Positions 26,104-35,418 of a stretch of 64,000 nucleotides of DNA are shown piece after piece. Every line of letters starts with the position of its first letter. Positions within the stretch are counted from its first letter, which is position 1. The notes under the pieces were generated by a model, which saw only the letters and a list, made by a program, of their open reading frames with translations, was not told the DNA's origin and made no database searches. The stretch comes from RGIG5612 sp045598285. GTDB taxonomy: Bacteria; Bacillota; Clostridia; Lachnospirales; Lachnospiraceae. A program made the position numbers and the translations under genes. Location of the stretch: positions 1 to 64,000 of the forward strand of contig JAZLLU010000016.1 in assembly GCA_045598285.1 (NCBI GenBank), given 5' to 3'.

Positions 26104-26239
26104 TAAGCATAACACAAAAAGAGAAAAAAATCAAAAACAAATAAAAATAAGCGGTTTTTAATTCTAGTTTTGTATAAGGGAGACCTTAAAAGTCTTGAAA
26201 ATAAAGGGCTCTGCGGTTTTTTGAAAAATATAAATCCGA

Positions 26240-26281
26240 TTTTTATATACAAAAACGAAAAATAAAAATATCGGACATATA
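26240..26281 (+). promoter_or_regulatory. Bipartite element motif, copy 2 (radical SAM gene)
   Basis: TTTTTATATACAAAAA, 15 bases, TCGGACATATA (26271-26281), ending 45 bases before the start codon at 26327. No TTGACA is present, so this is probably an unusual promoter or an activator/sigma site. Confidence 0.65.
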
Positions 26282-26326
26282 GAAAATAAAAAAGAAATCG
26301 CCTTAATGACGAGAAAGGAAATTTTT

Positions 26327-27433
26327 ATGAGAAATGAGAAAAATCTTGAAACATTCGACCCTGTAAGCGTTAATAGCAAATTCGCCATTTGCGGCTTGCC
26401 TATCAGACTAGATTCCTATAAGACATGCGGATTTGGATGCACATATTGCGCCGCTAATTGCAGGAAGATTTTTGAGTATAACAAGGATAATCAACGAATT
26501 GGTGACGTCGATAAATTAAGTAGAAGACTAGATAGGGTATTTAACCAAGGAAAATTCAAGGAAGATGACCTATTGAATAACCTTATTGCACAGCGTATTG
26601 ATTGGCACCTGGGAGGAATGAGTGACCCTTTGCAACCTGATGAAGAAGAACTCCAAGTAACTAAGCAGATTCTTGAAGTAACCAATCAATATGAAATACA
26701 TATCGTAACAAGCACAAAATCGGATTGTTTATATGATTGTGATTTCAGGCCGGAACTCCATTCGTTCCAACTTTCAGTTTCGAATTCAATGAATAACAAA
26801 GAACTTGAACCTGGGGTTCCGGACATAGAAAAAAGAGTTAAATTTTTTAACGAATTAAAGGCTAATGGCTTCAAGGTAGGGATTAGGGTCCAACCGTTCG
26901 TGCCAGGCATTACCTCGACAGATATTATTGACCTCTTCCCTAATGCTGACAATTTTACAATTGAAGGTTTAAAACTAGTTCCTCAGAACCAGGAACACAT
27001 AGATTTATTACTTCGAATTACTGGATTAGATAGAAGCCAATTTAAGTTGATGGGGCTATTAAATCTTAGACCAGAAGAACGATTAGCAGCATATCCAGAA
27101 TTCATTGAAAAACTAGAAAAGTATCATATTCCATATAGCATTGCCGATAATGACCTTCGCTACATGGGAACAAACAAATGTTGTTGTGGCGATGCACTTA
27201 TTCACAAAAGTTCAAATTTTGATGTAACAACAATGATTAAAAAATATGGGAAAAATTGGTCTAAGGAAGACGCGTTAAAAGAAATCCAAAAATGTGGAAT
27301 CAGTGAATGCAATTGCAAAAAATGTTTTGCATCAAACCGAGTAAAGGATTTTACAACAGTTTCAGAAATGTACGAAGCAAAATTTGATAAAAAGACAACA
27401 ACGTTCTCCCCTCAATATCAATATGCATCATAA
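26327..27433 (+). CDS. Radical SAM protein carried by the element
   Basis: 368 residues from the ATG after GAGAAAGGAA. The radical SAM cluster motif CGFGCTYC gives Cys34, Cys38 and Cys41 (CxxxCxxC). A TIM-barrel-like body follows, and the C-terminus adds a Cys cluster (CCCGD, then CGISECNCKKC) that could hold an auxiliary Fe-S cluster. The family of SplB/Rv2578c-like radical SAM proteins has a similar start, but assignment to a reaction is not possible. It is the first plus-strand gene of the element and carries the bipartite promoter motif. Confidence 0.8.
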   Translation: MRNEKNLETFDPVSVNSKFAICGLPIRLDSYKTCGFGCTYCAANCRKIFEYNKDNQRIGDVDKLSRRLDRVFNQGKFKEDDLLNNLIAQRIDWHLGGMSDPLQPDEEELQVTKQILEVTNQYEIHIVTSTKSDCLYDCDFRPELHSFQLSVSNSMNNKELEPGVPDIEKRVKFFNELKANGFKVGIRVQPFVPGITSTDIIDLFPNADNFTIEGLKLVPQNQEHIDLLLRITGLDRSQFKLMGLLNLRPEERLAAYPEFIEKLEKYHIPYSIADNDLRYMGTNKCCCGDALIHKSSNFDVTTMIKKYGKNWSKEDALKEIQKCGISECNCKKCFASNRVKDFTTVSEMYEAKFDKKTTTFSPQYQYAS

Positions 27434-27450
27434 GCAACTATATAGATTTT

Positions 27451-27472
27451 CACTTATTGGATCCAATAAGTG
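27451..27472. promoter_or_regulatory. Perfect 22-base palindrome
   Basis: CACTTATTGGA and its exact reverse complement TCCAATAAGTG are directly joined. It lies 18 bases after the radical SAM stop codon and has no T run, so an operator is as likely as an RNA hairpin. Confidence 0.6.
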
Positions 27473-27632
27473 AGGCAAGAAAGAAAAGCCCACTAAGGGC
27501 AGAAAGGAAAAATGGTATGCGGGGCGGATAGAGAGTAAAAAAGAAAATTAATAGTCAAAAAAAGTTATGTTGAATCGTAAATTAATTTAATAAAAATAAA
27601 TGTGTCAAAAAAGACACTGAAAGGAAAATTTT

Positions 27633-28181
27633 ATGCAAAAAATAATTATTAGTAAAAAAAACGAAAAAGATTGTCTGGGAATCATTAATCAAGAAGTTGA
27701 AAAAATGGCAAAAATCTTAGAAATTCCAATGCCTGTAATAAGTATAACCGAAGGAGAGCCTATAGCTCAAGTGGTCAACGGTCAACTCCAAATCACGATA
27801 AATAGGAATACTGAATTAGTAAATATGATTGGCTATATAGCATGTATGTGTAGGTGCTACTTTATGCTTGGTTATGGTATATACGAACAGTGCAACTCCG
27901 ATTTTGTGTTATATAATTGTGCGTCTTTCGCGGCAGGATACATTGTTATTATGCTTGAAGGAACTAATTTGGAAATTACGTTCCCAGATTGCATAGGTAA
28001 AGATTTAAAAGAAAAGATTCTTCAGGAAACTAAAGCTCTTAAAATCGCAGCGGATATTTTTGGATTAGATTATAACTTGATAGAAAGTTGGATATCAGCA
28101 GTCAGAGCGCAAAACAATGAAATGATAAAGGAATTGAAAGCTAAGCCATGGAATCATAACCTGAACGCAAAAAATTTCTAA
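27633..28181 (+). CDS. Unrecognized small protein
   Basis: 182 residues, start preceded by GAAAGGA. A central Cys-rich hydrophobic helix (IGYIACMCRCYFMLGYGIYEQC) occupies the place where ImmA/IrrE-like proteins carry HExxH, but no zinc motif is present. No family assigned. It is part of a plus-strand series of small element genes. Confidence 0.6.
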   Translation: MQKIIISKKNEKDCLGIINQEVEKMAKILEIPMPVISITEGEPIAQVVNGQLQITINRNTELVNMIGYIACMCRCYFMLGYGIYEQCNSDFVLYNCASFAAGYIVIMLEGTNLEITFPDCIGKDLKEKILQETKALKIAADIFGLDYNLIESWISAVRAQNNEMIKELKAKPWNHNLNAKNF

Positions 28182-28208
28182 CAAGATTAAATTATAGAGG
28201 AATATCAA

Positions 28209-28658
28209 ATGGCAAGTAGATGGAGAAAAAAAGGAATAAAACCAAAAAGCTTTGAAAGTACAGGCCCAGGTAAGATCCCCTGGGCCAAGGGATTAAGTGA
28301 GACATTCTTGACACTGTACGAGTCGCAATTAAGGTCACCTGCATTTAGAAATCTGAGTGTTAGGCAACGACTCCTATACGTATACATGAAATCTAAGAAT
28401 TTTGGAAAAAGGAAACCTATTCATGATTATCCGGAATTAGATGTGCTAGACGAACAATGCTTTTATTTCTCACGCAAAGAAGCTCTGGATTATAACCTCT
28501 ATTCTACATCTACAGTGCGGTTCCTCTACTCTGATGTAAGAGAACTTGAAAAAGCGGGACTTATAACTATAGTTGCTAGCGGTAAGCCAAATAAGCAAAA
28601 ATCAATATATCGCTTCAGTGACGAGTGGAAAAATTGGAAAAAAGAAGAAAACATTTAA
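28209..28658 (+). CDS. Winged-helix-like element protein
   Basis: 149 residues. A basic start (ASRWRKKGIKP) leads into a segment LSETFLTLYESQLRSPAFRNLSVRQRLLYVYM and a C-terminal winged-helix-like part (LYSDVRELEKAGLITIVASG...SIYRFSDEWKNW). Similar small proteins are common in Firmicutes conjugative elements and resemble replication-initiator or regulatory wHTH domains. Role inferred only. Confidence 0.6.
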   Translation: MASRWRKKGIKPKSFESTGPGKIPWAKGLSETFLTLYESQLRSPAFRNLSVRQRLLYVYMKSKNFGKRKPIHDYPELDVLDEQCFYFSRKEALDYNLYSTSTVRFLYSDVRELEKAGLITIVASGKPNKQKSIYRFSDEWKNWKKEENI

Positions 28659-28712
28659 CTAATATCGGGCGCCGGCGATAGCCTAAGAAAAAAGCCGGTA
28701 AAAAGGAGAATA

Positions 28713-29306
28713 ATGCAAAAACTAAATATTAAAAATTTAATAAGTAAAGTTTCATCGGAAAGACCATACTGGATTCCTCAACTAAATGATATTGAGAAAT
28801 TTAATGAAATTTTTAATGATTGGGCAAGTAATAATGAAGTTAATCAGTTATTAATGTATGAGCAATATGGATTCTCATTAGATGATGTTGAATCTATAAT
28901 TTATGATTATTTTGAACAAGAAGAGGAATTTCTAAATAACACATCAATATATGATGATGAAGATTTTGATGTTGATGAATATTGTGAATTGTTTGTAGAG
29001 TGTTTTTTTGATGACGAATGGGAAGAGCTTCACCCAAAACATACAGAAAAATATTTAATGCAAAGTGTCAAAAAAATTATCCATAGTTTAAGGTGTATTG
29101 TTCATCAACTTCGTGTTTCCGAAAAAATAGAAATTGTGCTTGCAGAGACTTGGGGATACATTGGCCAAGATATACGAGATGTCAATGCGGAAGATTTAGA
29201 CCCGGAAATTGTTGAATTAGTAACAGGTAAAGAAATGATAGACAATATAGATGAATATGCTGATTGGAACTGCCAGTTATTTATGAATATGCTGCGGGGA
29301 TACTAG
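28713..29306 (+). CDS. Acidic element protein, paralogue of the 38137 gene
   Basis: 197 residues, strongly acidic (runs such as YDDEDFDVDEYCE). It shares a clear pattern with the 38137 product: FNDWAS.N.....L.YEQYGF.LDDVE, then DFDVDEYCELF, DDEWEELHPKHTEKYL. The pair lie on either side of the minus-strand mobilization module. Strong acidity is a feature of DNA-mimic antirestriction proteins, though it is not sufficient evidence. No known family recognized. Confidence 0.7.
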   Translation: MQKLNIKNLISKVSSERPYWIPQLNDIEKFNEIFNDWASNNEVNQLLMYEQYGFSLDDVESIIYDYFEQEEEFLNNTSIYDDEDFDVDEYCELFVECFFDDEWEELHPKHTEKYLMQSVKKIIHSLRCIVHQLRVSEKIEIVLAETWGYIGQDIRDVNAEDLDPEIVELVTGKEMIDNIDEYADWNCQLFMNMLRGY

Positions 29307-29313
29307 AAAAAAA

Positions 29314-31377
29314 TTAAAATAATGACCTTAAGGTGCGCATTCGTTCTGGGCTATTTTCAATACGAAAATAGCTCAGAATTTGTTGTTCAGATAATCCTTG
29401 TTTTATACCTGCTTCAACTTCAGCAATTTGTTCGGGCGTAAAGTCATATTGCATTATGCGACTTTTGATGGAATCTTTTTCAGAGTTAGTTTTGTTTTTT
29501 AGTGACACTATAATGTCCAACGCATCAGGTTCAGATGGTTCGTAAAAAAACTCATCCGAAAAAATATCCTCTGAATTTAGAATTATAGCAGGCGGTATGT
29601 TTTGCTTTAACAGATGGTTAATCTCCTCATTAGAAAGCGCGCCAAATGTATCAAATGAAAATTGTTCAGAATACTTATAAGGACCCAATGATTTAGCAAG
29701 CTTATATTCGGGCATATCCTGCGTACGGCATTTTTCATCCACAATCGGATCACATCCACGGACCATTACTATACATTTATCAAAGTCTAGCATTCGAATA
29801 CGGTCCTGAGAAAGGAGCTCTTTACCGAGAACATCGGTAGAACGAGAATCCGAACCGTTTATTGATAAACTATTTGAAAAGGATTGTTTGTATAGGGTAA
29901 ACTTTCCTAGCTGTTCACTTATAGATTTTTGAGTGCTTGGCTCATTTGAACCAAGATAGATAATTGTATCTACATTTCCTTGTATGTTTTCATACTCTGA
30001 TTTAAATAAGCCTTTCAGTTGGCTAAGCGCTTGCACAAATATGTTGATTGAAATAAAACGACTTCTTGCGGTAGCTAGAACTTGCAGCATATTATCAGGG
30101 ATGGCGACATTAGCAAATTCATCCCAGTAAATTTGCAGAGGAATTTTCAAGCGAAAATCGTCCGTCTCAAAGTCTGCAGCTTCATACAGAATTCTGAAAA
30201 GAAAATCAAAGAGCCATGATATCAGGCCATTAAAACTTTTGTCTATATCGGGAATAACGATATATAAAATTGTTTTTTGAAGATGACCATTATAGCCCAT
30301 ACCAAGGGCCCTTAAATCTAGACAATTAGAATGACTCGATAAAACTCGAATTATTTCATCCGAGGCAGCGAGAATGTTATATCTTGCCTGAGCTGAAATC
30401 AAGACACTTCTAGCCGTATCGGGTGCACTATTGCGTATAGCATAATAATTATCAAGGGCATCTTTTAGGGTGATAATATTTTCAGTATTTGTTTGTAAGT
30501 TTTTACCGATTACAACTGACTCAACTTTAAGTTCTTCAATTTTTTTATCAAAGGAGGTCTTTTCACTAAGAGAATCAGGAATAGTAATTTCGTTAAGCAA
30601 TAACAACACTTTATCGATGCCGCGTTCTTCTGACGGGAACATTAGATATACAAATTCATAAATGGAAAGCATAAGCATTTTTTCCGCATTAGGCCAAAAT
30701 GGATCGCTTTCGTTTGAATTCTTGGGAGTTGTATTTCTAATATATGAACTAACCATTTTTACAATTTCTGATTTGGAGGAAATTAGTTCAAACGGATTAA
30801 AGGTCATTGATTCGCATGGATTATTTATGTTTAGTACTTGTACTCGATAGCCCTTGCTTTGTAGATAATTGGCAGTATCTCTCATGATAGAACCCTTAGG
30901 GTCAACAACTACAAATGAGGAGTTAGCCTTTAATAGATTTGGTGTTATGTATTTAAATGATTTGCCTGAGCCGGAACTGCCGATAATGGCTGCTGATGCA
31001 TTGAGGGAAGTTTGACGGTCGTCTATTCCCATGCGTACGTGCTGTGAAAGAATCTTGTCAGTATCATCTATTGCAATTCGTTTGTTGATTTCATCTGCGT
31101 CAGCAAACCGCGCCTCGCCATATTCTTTCCCTGGCTGCATGTTTTTATTCCTTGAAACACAAGTCAAAACAAAAAGTATCCAAATTGCAATACCAATCAT
31201 CAAACCATATTTAGTGCTTGTTGTCCAAAAATAATCGTGTAGATTAATGGAAGAGAATTGCAGTTTTGTAATTGTGGGATAAATAGCAAAAATAATACCA
31301 GAAACATAACCTACAATAACGCAAATCGGAAAACTAAATATATACAGTTTTTTGAATTTTCTTTTTACGTCTTTCAT
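29314..31377 (-). CDS. VirD4/TraG-family conjugative coupling protein
   Basis: 687 residues. Two N-terminal TM helices (about 11-34 and 56-74), a YGEARFADADE strand, Walker A GSSGSGKS (133-140), FVVVDPKGSIMRDT, and Walker B IYWDEFANV. Type IV coupling proteins dock the relaxosome to the secretion channel. It overlaps the DUF3801 gene by 4 bases, and is the last gene of the minus-strand mobilization operon. Confidence 0.92.
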   Translation of the reverse strand: MKDVKRKFKKLYIFSFPICVIVGYVSGIIFAIYPTITKLQFSSINLHDYFWTTSTKYGLMIGIAIWILFVLTCVSRNKNMQPGKEYGEARFADADEINKRIAIDDTDKILSQHVRMGIDDRQTSLNASAAIIGSSGSGKSFKYITPNLLKANSSFVVVDPKGSIMRDTANYLQSKGYRVQVLNINNPCESMTFNPFELISSKSEIVKMVSSYIRNTTPKNSNESDPFWPNAEKMLMLSIYEFVYLMFPSEERGIDKVLLLLNEITIPDSLSEKTSFDKKIEELKVESVVIGKNLQTNTENIITLKDALDNYYAIRNSAPDTARSVLISAQARYNILAASDEIIRVLSSHSNCLDLRALGMGYNGHLQKTILYIVIPDIDKSFNGLISWLFDFLFRILYEAADFETDDFRLKIPLQIYWDEFANVAIPDNMLQVLATARSRFISINIFVQALSQLKGLFKSEYENIQGNVDTIIYLGSNEPSTQKSISEQLGKFTLYKQSFSNSLSINGSDSRSTDVLGKELLSQDRIRMLDFDKCIVMVRGCDPIVDEKCRTQDMPEYKLAKSLGPYKYSEQFSFDTFGALSNEEINHLLKQNIPPAIILNSEDIFSDEFFYEPSEPDALDIIVSLKNKTNSEKDSIKSRIMQYDFTPEQIAEVEAGIKQGLSEQQILSYFRIENSPERMRTLRSLF

Positions 31378-32363
31378 CTGCGAATACTCCTAGCCAGGGT
31401 TTGTATTTTTTTAATGTGTTTAGTCTTATTGAGAGTACGTGCTTTTGCTTTCTTAAAATTCTCTAATATATTTTCACCGGAAACTTTTTTAATTTTTCCA
31501 GTTGAAGGTTCAAAGATTTTATAAGCTTGCGAAGGTTCTATGATAGCATTTTGTGTGTCTAGTATTTGAGTTGAATCTAGTAGCAACTTGTTTTTTGTCA
31601 CAGGGTCTTCAATGGTATATATTGACATATTTCTATTGTTAGTAATTATTGGGACTGCTTCTATTTCACTGCATTGAAGTCGCTTGCTTGTGCCATTTTT
31701 TAGTTTTTCTAAATTTTCAGATTTTGACTGAATCTCGGTTATTTTTTTTGCTTTTTCTTTTGTCGAAATATTTCCCGATTCGAATTTTTTTTTAGATTCT
31801 AATAATTGTAGTTCTTCTTTTGCGCTTTGCTCGAGCTCTATATATTCAGGGGTTTCTTTACCGTTTTCATCCAGACGGCTAATAGCATAATCATTAGCAG
31901 ATATTACTTTTATACTTGGCATTTCATTATCGAGTTTTTTCTTTGCCTCCTTAAAGGCATTTGAGTTTTCGCCAAATTGCTTCTTTAATGATTCTAGTTT
32001 TTCGTTTTTTAGTGAGGCATAATAATTAAGAGCCGCTTGCATGGATGTAACTTGGTCCGCATTAAACGCAAATTGAGTTCTGCCATCTTTTTTGTTTAAG
32101 TCTGGAAGACGGGCATAAAGGATGTTGTATTTTTTTAGTGTTTTTGCAATGGTGGCATTAAGAATTTTTGAGTTTTGGGAATTAATTTCAAGGTAAGCAA
32201 TGTGTGAGCCACAGGTGGAGTGGAGACGATTTAAACTTTCTTTTCCATGCCATTTTCCTAAATAAATCGAACAGAAAACGCGTATAGAAATCCTTAAAAT
32301 AGAGGAACTCACTCGAATCATTATGTTTGCTATTTGGATAATATCAGATATTTCTTCACTCAT
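31374..32363 (-). CDS. PcfB-like DUF3801 protein
   Basis: 329 residues. N-terminal segment with a hydrophobic helix, then the DUF3801 core (GKESLNRLHSTCG, IAYLEINSQNSKILNATIAKTLKKYNILY...FNADQVTSMQAALNYY), then a long charged region. PcfB proteins of the pCF10-type transfer system work with the coupling protein, directly downstream here. Confidence 0.72.
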   Translation of the reverse strand: MSEEISDIIQIANIMIRVSSSILRISIRVFCSIYLGKWHGKESLNRLHSTCGSHIAYLEINSQNSKILNATIAKTLKKYNILYARLPDLNKKDGRTQFAFNADQVTSMQAALNYYASLKNEKLESLKKQFGENSNAFKEAKKKLDNEMPSIKVISANDYAISRLDENGKETPEYIELEQSAKEELQLLESKKKFESGNISTKEKAKKITEIQSKSENLEKLKNGTSKRLQCSEIEAVPIITNNRNMSIYTIEDPVTKNKLLLDSTQILDTQNAIIEPSQAYKIFEPSTGKIKKVSGENILENFKKAKARTLNKTKHIKKIQTLARSIRR

Positions 32364-32368
32364 GTGTT

Positions 32369-33136
32369 TTATCTCCTATGTAAATTTGCAACTTGCATAG
32401 CAAGTTTTTTAATATTGTTGGATGAACTTGTAATATTAATGTCTAAGGGTATGCTTTTAATAGTTGAAGAAGTATCCTCTTCGCTAGAATTTGCTTCGGT
32501 TTCTTCTAATATCAAAGGCATATTCTCTGCTAAATTTAAACCATGTTTGGAAAGCAAAATTGAATAAAGAGCATGCATCTTTTCAGGACTAAGTCTATAG
32601 TCTGCGAGATCCATTAATTCATCCACAGACAATATTCCTTCCAAAAAAATACGGGTTAAATATTCCACTTGACTGTCCGAAAATCGTTGGTCAAATAGCC
32701 GCTTTTTAAAATCTTTAAGTTTTTCTTCTTCTGTCTTTTCAGAGATGACTTCAGGGATATTTCCCTTCTTTTGAGAAAAAACGCGGAAGGTGGATTTTTT
32801 ATTCGAGTTAGCTGACGATGATTCTGCTATATTTTCAGAAGCCGAACGTCGTAAAACTAATAGCTCATTTTCTAGTTGCTTGTATTGTTGTAACTTAGAC
32901 CGGAATTCCTTTTTTGTATTTTCTAATTCATTTCTTAAAGATTTGTTCTCGTCTATTAATTCACGATAAGTTTTACTTTTTTCGCTAGGATGAAAGTCAC
33001 CGATTATTCTTTTGAGATTGTTTATTTCCGCTTGATTAGTGTTAGGCATATTACAACTTAGTACTTCTAAAGAGTTTCTGTAATCTTCACTAAGCGAATC
33101 TATTTTTTCGATAAGCTCAGACAATTGTTTTTCCAT
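32369..33136 (-). CDS. Coiled-coil protein of the mobilization operon
   Basis: 255 residues, with an extended coiled coil (about 1-95, heptad-like Leu), a Ser-rich linker and a small helical domain (about 130-190). It overlaps the relaxase gene by 20 bases and precedes the DUF3801 gene. No family recognized; position suggests a relaxosome accessory. Confidence 0.65.
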   Translation of the reverse strand: MEKQLSELIEKIDSLSEDYRNSLEVLSCNMPNTNQAEINNLKRIIGDFHPSEKSKTYRELIDENKSLRNELENTKKEFRSKLQQYKQLENELLVLRRSASENIAESSSANSNKKSTFRVFSQKKGNIPEVISEKTEEEKLKDFKKRLFDQRFSDSQVEYLTRIFLEGILSVDELMDLADYRLSPEKMHALYSILLSKHGLNLAENMPLILEETEANSSEEDTSSTIKSIPLDINITSSSNNIKKLAMQVANLHRR

Positions 33137-34601
33137 ATCGTTCTGTCCTCTCTATCTCTTTGTTTTTAAATTTGTCCTTCAAGTTAGTGCCACTTATTTT
33201 ATATATAGGTGTTCCTTCTACGTTTAAAATTTGGTAGTCAGCATCTGCGTATATATAGGAAGAAATCATACCATTACCATAATTACGGGAATCATCAGAG
33301 AATAAAGAAACATATTCAGTACTTTTTGGTATTCGCACCGTAAACGTTTCGTTCTCTAAATTAGTATTCTCTGCAAATAAAACTTGATTGATATGAATTT
33401 GGTAGACTTTTTCAGATGTTAATAATGGAACTATATAAGCTTCTTTATCGCGAACAATGTCTGATATGTTATTAATTTTAGAATATGTTTCGAGAATACC
33501 TTTACAAAGTTTCCTTTCCTTCGATGCATCAGAACCTCTACTTTTTGTTAATTCGTTTAAGCGCTTTGTAATATCATCAATTGAAGAAATGTTAGCTTCA
33601 AACAAGTAAATAAGTTGTTCAGAAGTTCTTGATAAATTCGTGACATCACTCTTATACCTCCAATTAGAAGTAAAACCAGGTTTACGAATATGTGAAAGTT
33701 TTTGCCAACGAAAATAAAAAAGTCGCTGCAATGGATTAAAAAAATATTGGTTTAATCTAATTATCCTAAGAATTGGTATAGGGTTAGAATATGTTTTATA
33801 ATTTTTTCCTTCTGGTATTGTAAGCGTAATTGAATTTCCAAGACGCTCTTGCAAACGTTCTTTTAAATATTCTGCCCCCAAACGAGCGCTTCGAATTGCT
33901 TTTTCTTTTCCGTGTGGTCGTAAAGATAAATATTTTCCATCCTTAACCTCATAATGCATATTGCGTAAATTTTGAATGAAATCATTCCACGATGTTGATC
34001 TCATAAGAGCATCATCTATATCGTCCCGAATAATATCATTCCAGCTTCCAGCATTAGTTCCGGCTTCTTCCCATTCTTTGTGAAACATTCCTACCCGCTC
34101 TCTAGTTGGGTCAAACGACAAAGTGCTAAGTCCGTATTTGGAACAAATGTGGTCTGTAATAGGTTGAATTCTGGCAACCCAATCGTATTTCCCGGAATGA
34201 AACTTTGTACCTGTTTGAATGTTTACGCTGTCAAAACAAATATGCACATGCATATGCGATGTGTCAGTATGAGCGGCAGCAACATAAAGAAATTTATCAT
34301 CTAATAATTCATGAATAAAATCTTTCGCTATAGTTAATGCCATTTCGGGACTAACTGTTTCATTTGGGGAAAAACTTATTACATAATGAAAACCCTGAGT
34401 ACCACTTTCGTTTTGACAATTTTTTTTGTTAAAAAGCATTTCGTCATAAATTAGTTGAGGATTACTTCCACAATTTCCTGAGATATATTTTCCGCTTTCA
34501 GTCTTTTCATCATTGCAAATATAATTTAAACAACGCAATAGACCAGAGGCTTTTGCGCCGCTTTTAGATTCTTTAATTCGTAAAAGTTTAGTAATTGCCA
34601 T
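33117..34601 (-). CDS. MobP-type relaxase
   Basis: 494 residues. The histidine triad motif H-TDTS-HMHVH (His111, His116, His118, His120) with a preceding GFHYVISFSPNE strand is the metal site of Mob-family relaxases. The catalytic Tyr is expected near the N-terminus; Tyr27 (LNYICN) is a candidate. It nicks oriT and stays bound to the transferred strand. It overlaps the MobC-like gene by 14 bases. Confidence 0.9.
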   Translation of the reverse strand: MAITKLLRIKESKSGAKASGLLRCLNYICNDEKTESGKYISGNCGSNPQLIYDEMLFNKKNCQNESGTQGFHYVISFSPNETVSPEMALTIAKDFIHELLDDKFLYVAAAHTDTSHMHVHICFDSVNIQTGTKFHSGKYDWVARIQPITDHICSKYGLSTLSFDPTRERVGMFHKEWEEAGTNAGSWNDIIRDDIDDALMRSTSWNDFIQNLRNMHYEVKDGKYLSLRPHGKEKAIRSARLGAEYLKERLQERLGNSITLTIPEGKNYKTYSNPIPILRIIRLNQYFFNPLQRLFYFRWQKLSHIRKPGFTSNWRYKSDVTNLSRTSEQLIYLFEANISSIDDITKRLNELTKSRGSDASKERKLCKGILETYSKINNISDIVRDKEAYIVPLLTSEKVYQIHINQVLFAENTNLENETFTVRIPKSTEYVSLFSDDSRNYGNGMISSYIYADADYQILNVEGTPIYKISGTNLKDKFKNKEIERTERYGKTIV

Positions 34602-34959
34602 CTTGCTTTATTTTTTCCTCTTTAAGTTCATTTAGTTTTTGCGTTAAATATTTCATTTTAGAATTTAGCTCTAGTACTTGACGTTCTGCATTGTTGCATG
34701 CAATAGTTGCACCTATGCCTTGATTACTTGATTGCACTGCAAGTTCGTGTACATATTCTGCAATCCTTCTGAATTCTGAGTGCATGTTTTTTATTTCTTC
34801 ATTCACATCTGAATCATAAAAAACAGTTTTTACTTCAGAAGTAGCAATCTCTCTAATATATTCAGAAGCTGTTTTGAATCCAGATTTTTCTGTGTTTTGA
34901 TTAATAATATTTAACTCTTCGTCGCTTAATCGAACGCTTATTCGTTGTTTTCTTTCCAT
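34588..34959 (-). CDS. mobC: MobC-like relaxosome accessory protein
   Basis: 123 residues with an N-terminal ribbon-helix-helix-like segment (RISVRLSDEELNIINQNTEKSG) and a helical tail, the MobC layout. It would bind oriT and help the relaxase. It is the first gene after the oriT-like region. Confidence 0.8.
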   Translation of the reverse strand: MERKQRISVRLSDEELNIINQNTEKSGFKTASEYIREIATSEVKTVFYDSDVNEEIKNMHSEFRRIAEYVHELAVQSSNQGIGATIACNNAERQVLELNSKMKYLTQKLNELKEEKIKQDGNY

Positions 34960-34979
34960 AGTATTTCCTTTCTGTTTAC

Positions 34980-35110
34980 ATATAGAATTTATTAGGTGTA
35001 AGACGTGTAGGACATTTAAGTATGTTATCTAGCAAGATACGCCTTTGTCCTACGACGGCATCTTGCCAGGACGCTTCTAGCTTCCCTAAGACCCTTCCCG
35101 CACAAACGCT
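34980..35110 (-). other. Putative oriT region
   Basis: The 131 bases upstream of mobC are gene-free and less AT-rich than their surroundings. An inverted repeat GCAAGATACGCC...GGCATCTTGC lies at 35032-35066, beside TAGGAC/GTCCTA matches. This is the normal place of oriT relative to mobC and the relaxase gene. The nic site cannot be fixed from the sequence. Confidence 0.55.
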
Positions 35111-35124
35111 TCGCTCTATTATTT

Positions 35125-35418
35125 TTAATTGATAAAAAACTCATTGCCGGTCACCTCCAATTTTTCGCCGTCATACATTAATTGGTTTTTGATTGTTTCC
35201 ATTGCTGCCTTAATAATTTCATCAGAAATAACAAATGATTTTGAAAGTTGTAACTGTTCATCATGTGTCAAATTGATGCGGGCGCCGAAACCAGTGGAAT
35301 CGCGGAAGATCCACAATTCTGATATTTCGAAGTCAGTGTATATTTGTACCAAATAAAATTGGGAGCCTAACCACTTTATTTGATTATGCCAATCTAGTTT
35401 TCGTTTTCTTATTTTCAT
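35125..35418 (-). CDS. Small element protein of unknown function
   Basis: 97 residues from the ATG following AGAAAGGAAAC (a longer frame starting at 35442 has that site inside it). It contains a beta-rich region (WLGSQFYLVQIYTDFEISELWIF) and ends in a helix. It overlaps the ArdC-like gene by 35 bases and is unrecognized. Confidence 0.55.
   Translation of the reverse strand: MKIRKRKLDWHNQIKWLGSQFYLVQIYTDFEISELWIFRDSTGFGARINLTHDEQLQLSKSFVISDEIIKAAMETIKNQLMYDGEKLEVTGNEFFIN

Noticed and set aside
27633..28181. ImmA/IrrE-type metallopeptidase
   Set aside because: No HExxH motif; the helix in that place is Cys-rich.
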